In this document: positions 36,857 through 47,859 of the stretch, in pieces | How positions within the stretch are numbered: position 1 is the stretch's first letter | Layout: each line of letters begins with the position of its first letter | From: Cryptomeria japonica | Taxonomy: Eukaryota > Streptophyta > Pinopsida > Cupressales > Cupressaceae | Length of the DNA stretch: 64,000 nt | Assembly: GCF_030272615.1 (NCBI RefSeq) | Contig: NC_081414.1 | Location: 782,602,119 to 782,666,118 of the forward strand | Direction: 5' to 3' | Notes under the pieces: model-generated | Told to the model about the DNA's origin: nothing | Seen by the model: only the letters and a program-made list of their open reading frames with translations | Databases searched by the model: none | Program-made: the position numbers and the translations under genes

Positions 36857-37300
36857 TGTGTGGGGGAAAAAGTGACACTAAGCAAACATGCCCTAATTTC
36901 ACTTTCAATCACACACTTGTGGAATACGAAAGAGCCTAGAGGTATCACACAATTGGCTACTTCTTTTTGTGGAAGAGAGAACCATGGGCTACCTATTAGG
37001 ATTTCTATTCCTTTGCTGCAAATGATAGATAAGATGATGCAAGTTCAATTCTTAATCCCAAAGTGCGAGTATGAACTAGTAACAAGATTGCAGAATTGAG
37101 ATTAAACAATGGAAAGCTATAAACACAAGGACAAGATAAGAATGCAGATGTGTACCCGGAGTTAAAATTTGAGTGAAAATGTTCAGGACGGGGGCGCGGG
37201 CGCCACTATCCTGATTCTGCTCTTGAAACTGCTCCTGAAACTGTTGTTTTGCAACCTGAAAAGCTGTCAAAAATGCTGAAACTTGTTGTTTGACAGAAGG

Positions 37301-37455
37301 ACCAGGGCGCCCAGCGCCCCTGTCCCAGGGACTAGGGCGCCCAGCGCCCCTGTCCTGGCAGGACCAGGGCACCCAGCGCCCCTGTCCTGGCAGGACCAGG
37401 GCACCCAGCGCCCCTGTCCTGGCAGGACCAGGGCGCCCCATGCCCCTGTCCTAGC
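37301..37455. repeat. Minisatellite in B 3' LTR, five units
   Basis: Unit starts at 37301, 37331, 37363, 37395 and 37427: period 32 (the first is 30). Core 'accagggcrcccagcgcccc'. The Pro-rich open frames across it are by-products. Confidence 0.95.
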
Positions 37456-37998
37456 TTTCTGGGCTAGAATTTGGTGTGAAGTTCAGTCTGAAGAGGTAGG
37501 GTGCGCGGCTATATAGGGTTTTGCCTTAGTCAAACCCCCGCTTTGGTGATTTCCACCTCCACGAATAGCCAAGTTGTATTGTAAAAGTAGTGTGTGTGTA
37601 GACCTTGTGTGTGTGCAAGATCCTAAAATGCAAGTAAGCAAACTAGAGCAACCTAGAAAGTAAACCCTAATTGCTTGCAAATGATAATGTAAATGCTCTA
37701 AATCAAGATGCAAAGTGATCTAAAGAATGAATACAAATGATATAATGAGGCTTATGCAAAGACATGAAAACAACATGAAATCATACCCAACCCCAAGGGA
37801 GGGGTACAAGCCAATCTTCAGTCGGTGATCCCTTATTGCTCTTCAATGCCTTCAAAGCCCTAAATGGATGAATGAAATTGATGAATTCTTGATGGATGGA
37901 TGTTGAATGTTGTTGAATTCTTCAAAGATCTGCTCTTTCGCTACATAGAAGGTTCCTGAAACCAAAATTCCCCTCCTTTCAAATGAAGAAAGAGAGCT

Positions 37999-38006
37999 CT
38001 TATATA
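37999..38006 (-). promoter_or_regulatory. Candidate TATA box in B 3' LTR
   Basis: TATATAAG on the minus strand, about 520 bases into the LTR. The same site is in the other LTR at 44686-44693, which would drive the element. Confidence 0.45.
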
Positions 38007-38526
38007 TGAAACCCTAGGTCTTAATTTCAACTTTTGGCCGACCTAGAGATTGAATCTCCCACCAATTTCTTGGGGTTAAGCTTTATTTTATGATTGGATC
38101 GCGCTCCTAAAATTTCAGGAAAAATGTCCGGGACCGTGTGCACTCCGGGTGCCATGGTCCCAACAACTTTTCACCAAATTTTCACGGCCGTCGGATATGA
38201 TGATTTTAGAGAGAATCCCGAAGTTACAGGTGATTTTGAGATGTGTTGACCCCCAAAATCAAGCCCCCAAGTTCAAAATAGGACCTAATTAGGGTTTTTG
38301 ATTAAATGATGTATTGGAAGAATAAAGTGAAAGGGGCACACTCTAATGAAAGGGCCCAACTTTATGATGTGGAAGATGATGAAATAGGACCTTAGACCTA
38401 ATTAATTTAATTAAGTAAGTGCTAAAGGGGAAATGCAATGCAAAATGCAAAATGCGCCAAGGCGGGTGCTAAACTAGGTGTGAAATTGTACCACCCTAGC
38501 AAGTGCGTACAATTTACGACACTACA

Positions 38527-38541
38527 TTTAGCCCCCACTTT
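38527..38541 (-). other. B polypurine tract
   Basis: Minus strand AAAGTGGGGGCTAAA, directly next to the LTR start TGTAGTG. Confidence 0.85.
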
Positions 38542-40284
38542 AGCGGTCATATGAACACTACGTGCATATGCAAGCTAAAGTATAGAAAAGTAAACATTAT
38601 TTGAAAAAGGATATATCCATAAGTCATCGGACGAAGCCCCTAGCGGTATCTGCAGTACTCAGTTAGGAACTGCACCCTACAAAACACACGTTAGATCACA
38701 AAAGCACCTAATGCTTACTAAGGAAGGTGATGAAAATTCAACGGTAGCTATATGCCCCTCCCTGTTTCGGCTTGCTAATTTTAGTAAGTTGAAACAGGGT
38801 ATCATGTTTACCACTTCGAATTGTTAAAGAATATTGATGACAAATGCTCACAAGAAGATTTGATATGAGATCTAAAACTAATGGAGAATCATTTGGTAAG
38901 AAAGAGGACTAAATCTCAATTCCAACACAAGAAAGAGTGTGACGATTTGAGAGTTCTCTAACACAAGATGAAGGATGTAAATGGAAACAAAATGCAAAGA
39001 GAAGAAAAGAAAGGAAAAAAGCATGAATACGCACATTGGTGATCCATGAGAAGAATAGTGAGAGAGAAAACATGGACTTCTTGCACCTAGATCTTGTCTA
39101 GATGATCCATGGGAAAAAGGACATGGAAAACTAGCCCCTAGAGTCTGTCTAGGTGATCCATGTAAGGGAGGAGAGTGAGAAAGTCTAGCCTTATGCCGCT
39201 AGTTCCACTCCACCTCGTGCATGTGTGTGTAAGTGAGGTTAGAAGCACCTCATAGGAGTCTATGCCCGAGTATTCTACAACTTGTATATGTATAGTAAAA
39301 AAACGTGACATCTCGCTCTAAGAGTTTGTGCTCTGGTTCCGAGAATGACCCATTGCTCAAAAAGTGTAATGTTTATGTCATAAGCAAAGTAGAACAAGGA
39401 TACCTACCTTCATCACAAAAGAAGATACCCCAAAAATGCAACAATGTCATAGATCCAAGAAAGAGAGTTTTGCACTCTTTAAGCAAGGATAAGATAGTTG
39501 AAAAGGGATATCTTGTAATATGTGTAAAGGAGATCCTTAGGGGAGAAGAGATCTTTGTACAAAAGACACCTATCCCCGAGAGGACAACTATAACATCTTC
39601 TAGAATAAGACAAAGAAGAGAATAAGAATGCAATACTTCCTTCTTTTGCGAGGTGAAAGTGATTCTTAATGAAGGATGACGCTCTTTTTAACCCAATTGG
39701 GAGAGTGAATTCATTATGGATGTATTTGACCAAGTGCAAAAGAGGTTGTAGTCAAGGACTTACACCTCTTGTAAGAGAGAATCCTTGAACAAACGACAAC
39801 AAATGCATACAAGGAATAACATTAGGTAATAAAGTTCACACCATCCATGAAATAGGAAAAAGTGGATCCTTAGAAAAAAATAAGGAAAGATCATTGCCTC
39901 CCAAGGATAAGGACAATGAGAAGGACTTACACAATCTTCTAGGGAGAGATTTAGACATAAGCAAAATGTACTACATACTCACATGAGTTCATGCCAGCAA
40001 GACATTAGTGTATGTAAAATGCTCCTCACAAGAACTGGGTAAGGTAAGAAAGAGAATACACATCTTCTCCCATATCTAGGAAAAGAGGATTCTAAAGAAA
40101 AGATGATCAATATTTCCACATTATCACCCCATAGGAACAAGAGATAACATAGAAAAATTAGGCTATTATGTTGCTTCAAAAAATATGATTGCACTTGAAA
40201 TTGTACCATCATGAATGATAATGAGCCCCCAGTAAATGAGCTACCAATGTCACATAATGACGAGCAACATAATAGCCATTAATG
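38542..40284 (-). other. B interior without recognised genes
   Basis: About 1.7 kb where pol would be expected. Purine-rich on the plus strand, with short open frames only (39305-39625 plus; 39373-39739 and 39979-40212 minus), none with RT or integrase motifs. It looks like untranslated filler, as in LARD elements. Confidence 0.6.
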
Positions 40285-40908
40285 TTATTTAAAGACATGA
40301 TAGACTAAATGAGGTATTTGAATATGACATGCTAAATGCTCAACTATAAGTGAGATCAAAAACATGTATAAAGTGATAAAAATTGAAGAAGAAAAGTCAC
40401 AAGAAATCTTAGAAGAAAGATGAGTGTAATTTATTAGAGCCTTATCCCTGGAGGAAAGGACTTTATGATGAATAGGAGATAAAGATTCATAAGTGGATTT
40501 AGAAATTTGAGGGGAGTCATAAAGATATTTGTTCATCACCAAGATTTCCTTATGAGGGGAATGAGAGTTGATAGAAGTAGAAGATGATTTAGTTGAAGTG
40601 AGATCATCATCACTACTAAATATAGCATTCACATTGGGAGATGGTCTTTTAGATGCTTTAGTGGGCTTAGAAAGATTATATCCAAGTCCAAATGAATATT
40701 CATGCATGTTATGTTCTAAAGGAACTTTAATTCCTTGTTCATTTATGCCACAACCATTTCCACTATAGCCGCTATTAGCCAAAATATGAAAACCACAACC
40801 ATAACAATTAGCCATTTCAGAAAGAAAAGGTGGTTTTTCATAAGACAAAGAATCAAATTCTTCAGAATTTAGAGGTGTGAGGAGAAGAAGTTTGAGAAGC
40901 GGCCACAA
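40285..40908 (-). CDS. B second reading frame, unknown
   Basis: 207 codons overlapping the end of the gag-pro ORF by 47 bases in another frame. It includes 'GYGCGFHILANSGYSGNGCG'-like Cys/Gly-rich sequence (about residues 35-57), a Ser-rich middle and a hydrophobic C-terminus that could be a membrane helix ('IFITLYMFLISLIVEHLAC'). No family recognised. It could equally be the former C-terminal part of gag-pro after a frameshift. Confidence 0.35.
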   Translation of the reverse strand: MWPLLKLLLLTPLNSEEFDSLSYEKPPFLSEMANCYGCGFHILANSGYSGNGCGINEQGIKVPLEHNMHEYSFGLGYNLSKPTKASKRPSPNVNAIFSSDDDLTSTKSSSTSINSHSPHKEILVMNKYLYDSPQISKSTYESLSPIHHKVLSSRDKALINYTHLSSKISCDFSSSIFITLYMFLISLIVEHLACHIQIPHLVYHVFK

Positions 40909-43435
40909 AATTATTGCTCATAGGTTCAAGTAAGACTGATTGATCTCTAGTTTCTTCCTTCTTTTTAACTTTAAGCTCTCTAGGAGGAACCCTATACTCA
41001 CCTACGAAGGTGAGATTGAAATCAAGAGATCCCCAATCGTCTTTTGCAAGAACCTTTTTAGGATCAAAAACCTCTTCATGTGTAGATTCAAGTTGAGAAG
41101 AATCTTCTTCAGGAACTTCAGACTCATCCAAAGAATTTTGATTATCAGAGGGTAATGATTCATCCATAGGTATCTTGTTTAATGAGTCATCACTAGAAGA
41201 GGAAGGCTTAGAAGAACTCCCTTTGGAAGTAGATGTTTGCAAACAAGCTTGAAAATTAGTATCACCTATCAAGGTATATGTCTTATTATTATAAATAAAT
41301 TTAACTTGTCTATGCAATGTAGAGGGGACAGCTTGCATACTGTGAATCCAAGGTCTCCCTAATAACAAGTTGTATGTTAGATTTCCCGACATAACATGGG
41401 TAGGAGTAGGCAAAGTAATAGGTCCCACTGTGATGGGTAAAGTGATAATACCTAATGAAGACTTAGCCACATTATCAAAGCCTCGAATGGGATGAGAGTC
41501 AGGCTCAATAAGGGATGTATCCACATTCATCTTATGCAATAGATTAATGCTACACACATTAAGGCCAGAACCATTATCTACCAGTGTTCGTCTTATAGCA
41601 GTGTCATTTATGATAACCACAATCATCAAGGGATCATATTGATGTTGAATTTCACTAGTAGGCAACTCATCTTGTGTGAACACAATTTGAGCTTTAGGAT
41701 TCCTCACAGAGTTAACCAAAGATACTATATTACTAGATGTATTAGGTGGAAGAACATTCAAATCTTTCAAGGCATCTTGTAACATTCCATGATGAGCGGA
41801 AGAAGTTTGGATCAAATCCCAAAGGGATATCTTAGCAGGGGTAGTTTTAAGTTGTTCAATAAGATCATAGTCCTTACTAAGCATTTGTGAAATACGAGGA
41901 GCTTGCAGAAGAATTGGTTGAGGATTAGGAAGAGAAACTGGAGTAATAGGAGGAGGATTAGGCTGCCTATTATTTCTAGTATTATAGGTATGAGCAACTG
42001 CATTATAACTCTCTCTAGTCAGTTGCTTAGCATACTCATAAGGGCTCTTAGTAGAATAACCACCTTGCACAGTAATAATAGGTTTCTTAGGAGTGCAAAA
42101 AGAATCATTAGCATAACCACCTTGGACCACTAAGATAGGCTTATTTAAAGGTTGAGAATTTTGAGAAGGATAGGCACCTTGGACAGTGAAGAGAGGTTTG
42201 TTAGGTGTTTCATTCACATGTATCAAATTAATTGAGGATGGTTTAGAGGAATGAACAAAAGTGTTGGAAGAATTATTGATAGTCTTCTCTTGCACTAAAA
42301 TCTTATCATAGATTAAATCAATTTTAGGAGAGAGACAAGGGGTAGGCATTGATGTTCCACTAGGAAGAGTAATACTAGGAAAGGTCATATCATCCTCTAT
42401 CATCAAAGGACCTACATGGGGAATAAAATTTCTAGGAGAAGGATCAACATTACTCTCTAAAGTCTCACTTTTGAGATGGAGATCTTTGAAAGAGATGTTA
42501 ACCATCTTGTTTTGAACTAGGGTTTCCTTATGAGTAGAACCAAGTTGAGGAGAGGGAGATGCTTTATTTTTAGAGGGAGAATGATTGAGATTCAAGGAAG
42601 GTGAGAAACTATCAAGGGATTTTTCAATCTTGATTTCATCCCCTTTGGCTAGGGGTAGAGAATAATCTATACCTTCTTCTAATGGTTCATCCCAAATAGT
42701 GAGGTTGTTGAAAGGAATGTTTGAAGTATTGTCAATTTCGGGAGAGGAGATAAAATTGTTTATTAATTCCTCATCCTTAGGAGGGAGAGCATCAATAGAT
42801 GTGTTAAACTCATCCTCTTTCCTCAAAATATGTTCAATATGATCTTTAGGGGAGAGAGAATTAAGGAAATTGCTTTTTATTTCATCTTCTTTCTCTAAGG
42901 GATACTTATGGGTAAGACAAACTTTAGGAGAAGGGTAAGCATTTATCATTAATTCATCATCTCTAGTGGAAATTTTGTTGGAAAAGGAAATGCCATCACT
43001 AGGAAATGTAGGGATAATGTCATCTTCTTGCACAAAAGGATCCTCATGAAGGGAGCATTTTTTAGGAGCCACAAAGTCATCAAGGGCATCATCCAACAAA
43101 GCATGATCATATCTATTAAAAGGTTTATCTTTTGATTCAAAAGGAGATATCTCTTCATAGAGGGGATCATTGAAAACAACCATGTTACTAGATTTAGTGG
43201 AAGAGTTGATAGGAATGTACCCTTGAGAGGAATCGTTCGACTTATCTTTCTCATCACAACGAAATGGCATAGTAACAATGTTTATGAGTTTTTGGTAAAA
43301 TGAAGGTTTGGTATCTTTAGGTTTCAAACACTCATCTAAAGCTTCATCTAACTCATAATCATCACAAATATGAACATCTTGCAAATAAAAATCTGACATT
43401 TTGAAATAAAAATTGCACACAATGCAAAGAAACAA
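40862..43435 (-). CDS. B gag-pro-like polyprotein, intact 857 codons
   Basis: Starts at ATG 43435; the Met at codon 13 ('MSDFYLQDV') may be the true start. Residues 1-400 are acidic and Ser/Pro-rich with recurrent 'PSP' and 'KEDE' phrases, not a standard capsid by eye. Residues about 405-460 hold three repeats of a 'KPxxxVQGGY' motif. A retropepsin-like fold lies at about 610-710: 'TLVDNGSGLNVCS' (41555-41578 for DNGSGLN), 'GFDNVAKSSLGIITLPI' and 'LLGRPWIHSMQAVPS' (about 41325-41370). D-N-G-S replaces D-[ST]-G, as in other plant gypsy proteases with DGGS-type loops. An acidic Ser-rich tail follows. It is the only long open retroelement ORF in the window. A relative lies at 63205-63830. Confidence 0.85.
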   Translation of the reverse strand: MFLCIVCNFYFKMSDFYLQDVHICDDYELDEALDECLKPKDTKPSFYQKLINIVTMPFRCDEKDKSNDSSQGYIPINSSTKSSNMVVFNDPLYEEISPFESKDKPFNRYDHALLDDALDDFVAPKKCSLHEDPFVQEDDIIPTFPSDGISFSNKISTRDDELMINAYPSPKVCLTHKYPLEKEDEIKSNFLNSLSPKDHIEHILRKEDEFNTSIDALPPKDEELINNFISSPEIDNTSNIPFNNLTIWDEPLEEGIDYSLPLAKGDEIKIEKSLDSFSPSLNLNHSPSKNKASPSPQLGSTHKETLVQNKMVNISFKDLHLKSETLESNVDPSPRNFIPHVGPLMIEDDMTFPSITLPSGTSMPTPCLSPKIDLIYDKILVQEKTINNSSNTFVHSSKPSSINLIHVNETPNKPLFTVQGAYPSQNSQPLNKPILVVQGGYANDSFCTPKKPIITVQGGYSTKSPYEYAKQLTRESYNAVAHTYNTRNNRQPNPPPITPVSLPNPQPILLQAPRISQMLSKDYDLIEQLKTTPAKISLWDLIQTSSAHHGMLQDALKDLNVLPPNTSSNIVSLVNSVRNPKAQIVFTQDELPTSEIQHQYDPLMIVVIINDTAIRRTLVDNGSGLNVCSINLLHKMNVDTSLIEPDSHPIRGFDNVAKSSLGIITLPITVGPITLPTPTHVMSGNLTYNLLLGRPWIHSMQAVPSTLHRQVKFIYNNKTYTLIGDTNFQACLQTSTSKGSSSKPSSSSDDSLNKIPMDESLPSDNQNSLDESEVPEEDSSQLESTHEEVFDPKKVLAKDDWGSLDFNLTFVGEYRVPPRELKVKKKEETRDQSVLLEPMSNNFVAASQTSSPHTSKF

Positions 43436-43552
43436 AACACACTCTTTCTTTTCCTTCTTTTTTTTTTTTTTTGAAAATGAAACTTAAATGAAACACGCTA
43501 AATCTAGATTTAGATCTAACAAATTAAAGCAAGAGAAAGAAATAATAAGATT

Positions 43553-43568
43553 CACGTCGGGTTCACCA
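43553..43568 (-). other. B primer-binding site
   Basis: Minus strand TGGTGAACCCGACGTG, three bases inside the LTR edge at 43572. Almost the same as F's site, and different from the iMet-type sites of A, C, D, H and I. Confidence 0.8.
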
Positions 43569-43571
43569 AAA

Positions 43572-45213
43572 TGTGTGGGGGAAAAAGTGACACTAAGCAA
43601 ACATGCCCTAATTTCACTTTCAATCACACACTTGTGGAATACGAAAGAGCCTAGAGGTATCACACAATTGGCTACTTCTTTTTGTGGAAGAGAGAGCCAC
43701 GGGCTACCTATTAGGATTTCTATTCCTTTGTTGCAAATGATAGATAAGATGATGCAAGTTCAATTCTTAATCCCAAAGTGCAAGTATGAACTAGTAACAA
43801 GATTGCAGAATTGAGATTAAACAATGGAAAGCTGTAAACACAAGGACAAGATAAGAATGCAGATGTGTACCCGGAGTTAAAATTTGAGTGAAAATGTTCG
43901 GGATGGGGGCGCAGGTGCCACTATCCTGATTCTTCTCTTGAAACTGCTCCTGAAACTGCTGTTTTGCAACCTGAAAAGCTGTCAAAAATGCTGAAACTTG
44001 TTGTCTGACAGAAGGACCAGGGTGCCCAGTGCCCCTGTCCTGGCAGGACCAGGGCGCCCCATGCCCCTGTCCTAGCTTTCTGGGCTGGAATTTGGTGTGA
44101 AGTTCAGTCTCCGTCTGCTTCCGTCGGATCTGCAACTTGTGGCGTCGTCCAAATCCCGAAACCTGCACTTATATCTGAAGAGGTAGGGTGGGCGGCTATA
44201 TAGGGTTTTGCCTTAGTCAAACCCCCGCTTTGGTCATTTCCACCTCCACGAATAGCCAAGTTGTATTGTAAAAGTAGTGTGTGTGCAGACCTTGTGTGTG
44301 TGCAAGATCCTAAAATGCAAGTAAGCAAACTAGAGCAACCTAGAAAGTAAACCCTAATTGCTTGCAAATGATAATGTAAATGCTCTAAATCAAGATGCAA
44401 AGTGATCTAAAGCATGAATACAAATGATATAATGAGGCTTATGCAAAGACATGAAAACAACATGAAATTATACCCAACCCCAAGGGAGGGGTACAAGCCA
44501 ATCTTCAGTCGGTGATCCCTTATTGCTCTTCAGTGCCTTCAAAGCCCTAAATGGATGAATGAAACTGATGAATGCTTGATGGATGGATGTTGAATGTTGT
44601 TGAAGTCTTCAAAGATCTGCTCTTTCGCTGCATAGAAGGTTCCTGAAACCAAAATTCCCCTCCTTTCAAATGAAGAAAGAGAGCTCTTATATATGAAACC
44701 CTAGGTCTTAATTTCAACTTTTGGCCGACCTAGAGATTGAATCTCCTACCAATTTCTGGGGGTTAAGCTTTATTTTATGATTGGATCGCGCTCCTAAAAT
44801 TTTGGGAAAAATGTCCGGGACCATGTGCACTCCGGGCGCCATGGTCCTGACAACTTTTCACCAAATTTTCAGGGCCGTCGAATATGATGATTTTAGAGAG
44901 AATCCCGAAGTTACAGGTGATTTCGAGATGTTTTGACCCCCAAAATCAAGCCCCCAAGTTCAAAATAGGACCTAATTAGGGTTTTTGATTAAATGATGTA
45001 TTGGAAGAATAAAGTGAAAGGGGCACACTCTAATGAAAGGGCCCAACTTTATGATGTGGAAGATGATGAAATAGGACCTTAGATCTAATTAATTTAATTA
45101 ATTAAGTGCTAAAGGCGAAATGCAATGCAAAATGCAAAATGCGCCAAGGTGGGTGCTAAACTAGGTGTGAAATTGTACCACCCTAGCAAGTGCATACAAT
45201 TTACGACGCTAAA
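43572..45213 (-). repeat. B 5' LTR
   Basis: 1,642 bases. On the minus strand it starts TTTAGCGTCG where the partner has TGTAGTGTCG, so the terminal TG has become TT. Two minisatellite units (44016, 44048). The extra 66 bases at 44111-44176 are bounded by 'tct', a microhomology that fits a deletion in the other LTR. Confidence 0.95.
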
Positions 45214-45266
45214 GTATCAGAGCTAAGTCATCTTTTTGCAGAAGTTTAATAGCTTGAGGAGATTCT

Positions 45267-46707
45267 ATGGCAACTAACTATTTCAGGAAGGACAGTCCAA
45301 AGCTTGATGGAACTAACTATGGTATATGGAAAATCAGAATGGAGACACATTTGAATTTCATTGGAAGAGACATATGGGATGTTACAAACAATGGCTATAT
45401 TGGTCCTACACATTGTCAACTTAATCCACCAAACTTGGCTAAAGATTAGGAGAATGATTGCAAAGCAAGAGAAGCACTTTTGATCGCATTGTCAGATCAG
45501 GAAATCATGGGATTATCAGACCAATCCATTGCTAAAGCTATTTGGGACAAATTGGAGACATTGAATGAGGATGATACCACTGTCAAAATTGCAAAACTGG
45601 AATGCTTCCAGGTCAGGTATGAAAATCTAAAAAATGGAAGAAGATGAAAGGATTTCTGCTTTTATGGAAAGAGTTAATGAAATTATTTTGGGTATACAAT
45701 GTTGTGGAGGATCCTTAAGTTAAGATGAAATTGTATCTAAAGTTTTAAGATAATTTCCACCGGGATACAAAATGAAAGTAACTGCTATTAATGAATTAAG
45801 AGCAATGCCTAATACATCAATATCTAGAGATACCTTGGTTGGAAAACTTTCAGCCTTTGAACTTGAGCAATTTGGTCTTGTTGCTACAATTAAGACAAAT
45901 TTAGCCTTCAAAGCATCATCATCTGCATCATCATCATCATCATCATCTGAAAAATCTGATTGGAAAGCACTTTATGCAAGACTACTTGCAGACATCAAGA
46001 GAGAGAATGAAGAATTGGAAGAGCTTGAAGCACTATTTGCAAAGGAAAATGCCTAAAGGTCCAGTTGGAAGTAAGTATGAAGGTAAAGCACCATTTAAAT
46101 ATTTTAACTACAATAAAATTGGTCATATGGAATCTAAGTGTCCTGATAGACATGCAAGATTGAAAGAAGAAGCTAAAAGAACATACAAGGCTAACCCTGA
46201 ATATCAGAGATACATATTTAAGAAGAATAGATACAAATCATGTTACTATGTTTATGAAGGAGTTACTGATGATTCTGATGAGGAACCGGTAGAGCAGGCC
46301 CTGACAGCTAAAATTGAAGAAAAGGATGAATGGATCATTGATTCCAGATGTTCACATCATATGACTGGTGATAAAAGAAAATTCTCAACCTTTCAGGAAT
46401 ACAATGGAGATCTAGTAAGATTTGGGGATGATAAAGCTTCTTTGATCAGAGGAAAAGGCACTATATCTTTTGATGGTAAGCACAATACTGACAACGTTTA
46501 TTATGTTGAAGGTTTGAAGCATAATCTTTAAAGTGTTGGTCAATTAGTTGAAAAGGGATTTTAGTTACAATTCAAGAATGATAAAGGTAAAATCATGAAT
46601 AGAACTAGTTTGGAAATTGCAACCGGTAATCAGACTAGAGGTAATATCTTTCACCTGAATAACAATGAGAATACATGCTTAATTGTAGATATTGATGAAA
46701 GTTGGTT
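45267..46707 (+). pseudogene. A gag, zinc knuckle, protease and start of integrase
   Basis: Gag starts at ATG 45267 ('DGTNYGIWKIRMETHL', the copia gag N-terminus); TAG interrupts after codon 60. 45772-46056 continues the gag C-terminal half with a Ser run and coiled coil. After a frame change, 46059-46531 holds the nucleocapsid knuckle ('YNKIGHMESKC', both first Cys lost), then protease 'WIIDSRCSHHMTGD', where the family's DSG is DSR. 46532-46707 begins the pre-integrase region and is cut by C at 46712. Stops are mostly TAG. Confidence 0.9.
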
Positions 46708-46712
46708 ATGGC

Positions 46713-47845
46713 TGTTACTACTTCTCAAATTGCCATTATTTTTATTTCCAAAGTCATACTATATATTCTAGTCGGTTAGTATTACCAAATCATGCAGTCG
46801 GTACACACAGAGAAGTTGGTATGAACAGTCTAGTCAGTTACAGAAGAAAGCAGTCACAAAACGTACTATTCACCGAGCTGTTTACCAAGTATTGTTTCAT
46901 GGCTACTGAGCAGTAAAGTTAACTCACCAAGTTGATAATCACTGAGTGAAACGTTTTACCAGATACATTGAACCTGAACATGCACATGAAAATGTGTTAC
47001 AAGATCAAGGCACATCTAACCATTTTTACATTGGAAATTGCACTAGAAGATTATGTTTGATTGCAAGGTCAATCTAACCAATGAAATATATTTTTTAGCT
47101 ATTCATTCGAGGAATCTTTTTGTAAGATTGAAGCAATGAACTAGATCACTGCTATAAGAGATGTGAGATATGTGTGTGTATGCATGAAGGAAGATTGTTA
47201 TAGAGACACAGAGAGGTCACTGAGAAGGTTATCAATGAACAGTCGAAAAATAGAGTAAACAGAAGGGTTTACCGAGTTACAATATGGGTTACTGAGGTAT
47301 GATACAAGCTAGGTAATCTTATTCTGAGCACATAGAATCTGCTATAGCATTTCAGATGTAAAGTTGCAGATATTTGTAAAGTCTTATTGTAATATTTTGA
47401 ATTTGTAAGAGAAACCTTTAACAGGGTAAAAGACTCTAACCAAGTCTATAAATTGTAAATCCTCTAACCAGGTGCAGCATTTATATAGTGTTGTAAAATC
47501 CTTTAGTAAGGTAGATCTAACAAATCTTGATACTCCTAACAGGGTAAGCTACCAGAAATAGCTAAATGTAGCTCTAACCGAGCAATCTTTATTATTGCAG
47601 TAGTGAAGTTGTGGGTGCCATCCCCACCATAGTTTTTCTCTCTAACCAAGAGTTTCTATGTGACCAAAATATATGTGTTATGGAGTGAATCATGTATGAT
47701 TGTTATCTGTTTGTTTTAACTTTATTTTATGTTACTGCACTATTCTGTTTATGCATAACAGTAAGGTTATTATTGAAGAAAGGTTTTGAATTACTGATTC
47801 ACCCCTCCCCTCTCAGTAAATTAGCTTTCCATATTGGGCCTAACA
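46713..47845 (+). repeat. C 5' LTR
   Basis: 1,133 bases, very close to 53504-54635. It contains the shared copia LTR phrase 'ccaccatagtttttct' (47625-47640) and a C-rich tract near its end. Confidence 0.95.
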
Positions 47846-47847
47846 AT

Positions 47848-47859
47848 TGGTATTAGAGC
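47848..47859 (+). other. C primer-binding site
   Basis: TGGTATTAGAGC, two bases after the LTR; one base (C to T) off the tRNA-iMet-type site. Confidence 0.85.

Larger units (their letters stand above)
36857..38526 (-). repeat. B 3' LTR
   Basis: 1,670 bases; plus strand TGTGTGGGGG...ACGACACTACA. It has five units of a 32-bp minisatellite (37301-37455), against two in the partner, and lacks a 66-base segment found at 44111-44176. Confidence 0.95.
36857..45213 (-). mobile_element. B: gag-pro-only Ty3/gypsy-type element
   Basis: LTRs at 36857-38526 and 43572-45213 with TSD GTATC (36852-36856 and 45214-45218). The primer site (43553-43568) and polypurine tract (38527-38541) are on the minus strand. 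The interior (about 5 kb) encodes an intact gag-pro protein but no RT, RNase H or integrase. The LTRs differ by about three bases in their first 175, and the main ORF is open, so this is probably the youngest insertion here. It needs an autonomous partner. Confidence 0.95.

Noticed and set aside
37301-37455. CRISPR-like array of short repeats
   Set aside because: Units are contiguous with no unique spacers, lie in an LTR, and the setting is a plant genome.
37283-37516. Pro/Ala-rich open frame on plus strand
   Set aside because: It only reads the 32-bp minisatellite; the other LTR with two units lacks it.
40940-43278. Plus- and minus-strand open frames overlapping B's long ORF
   Set aside because: Shadows of the 857-codon frame; they show no independent motifs.
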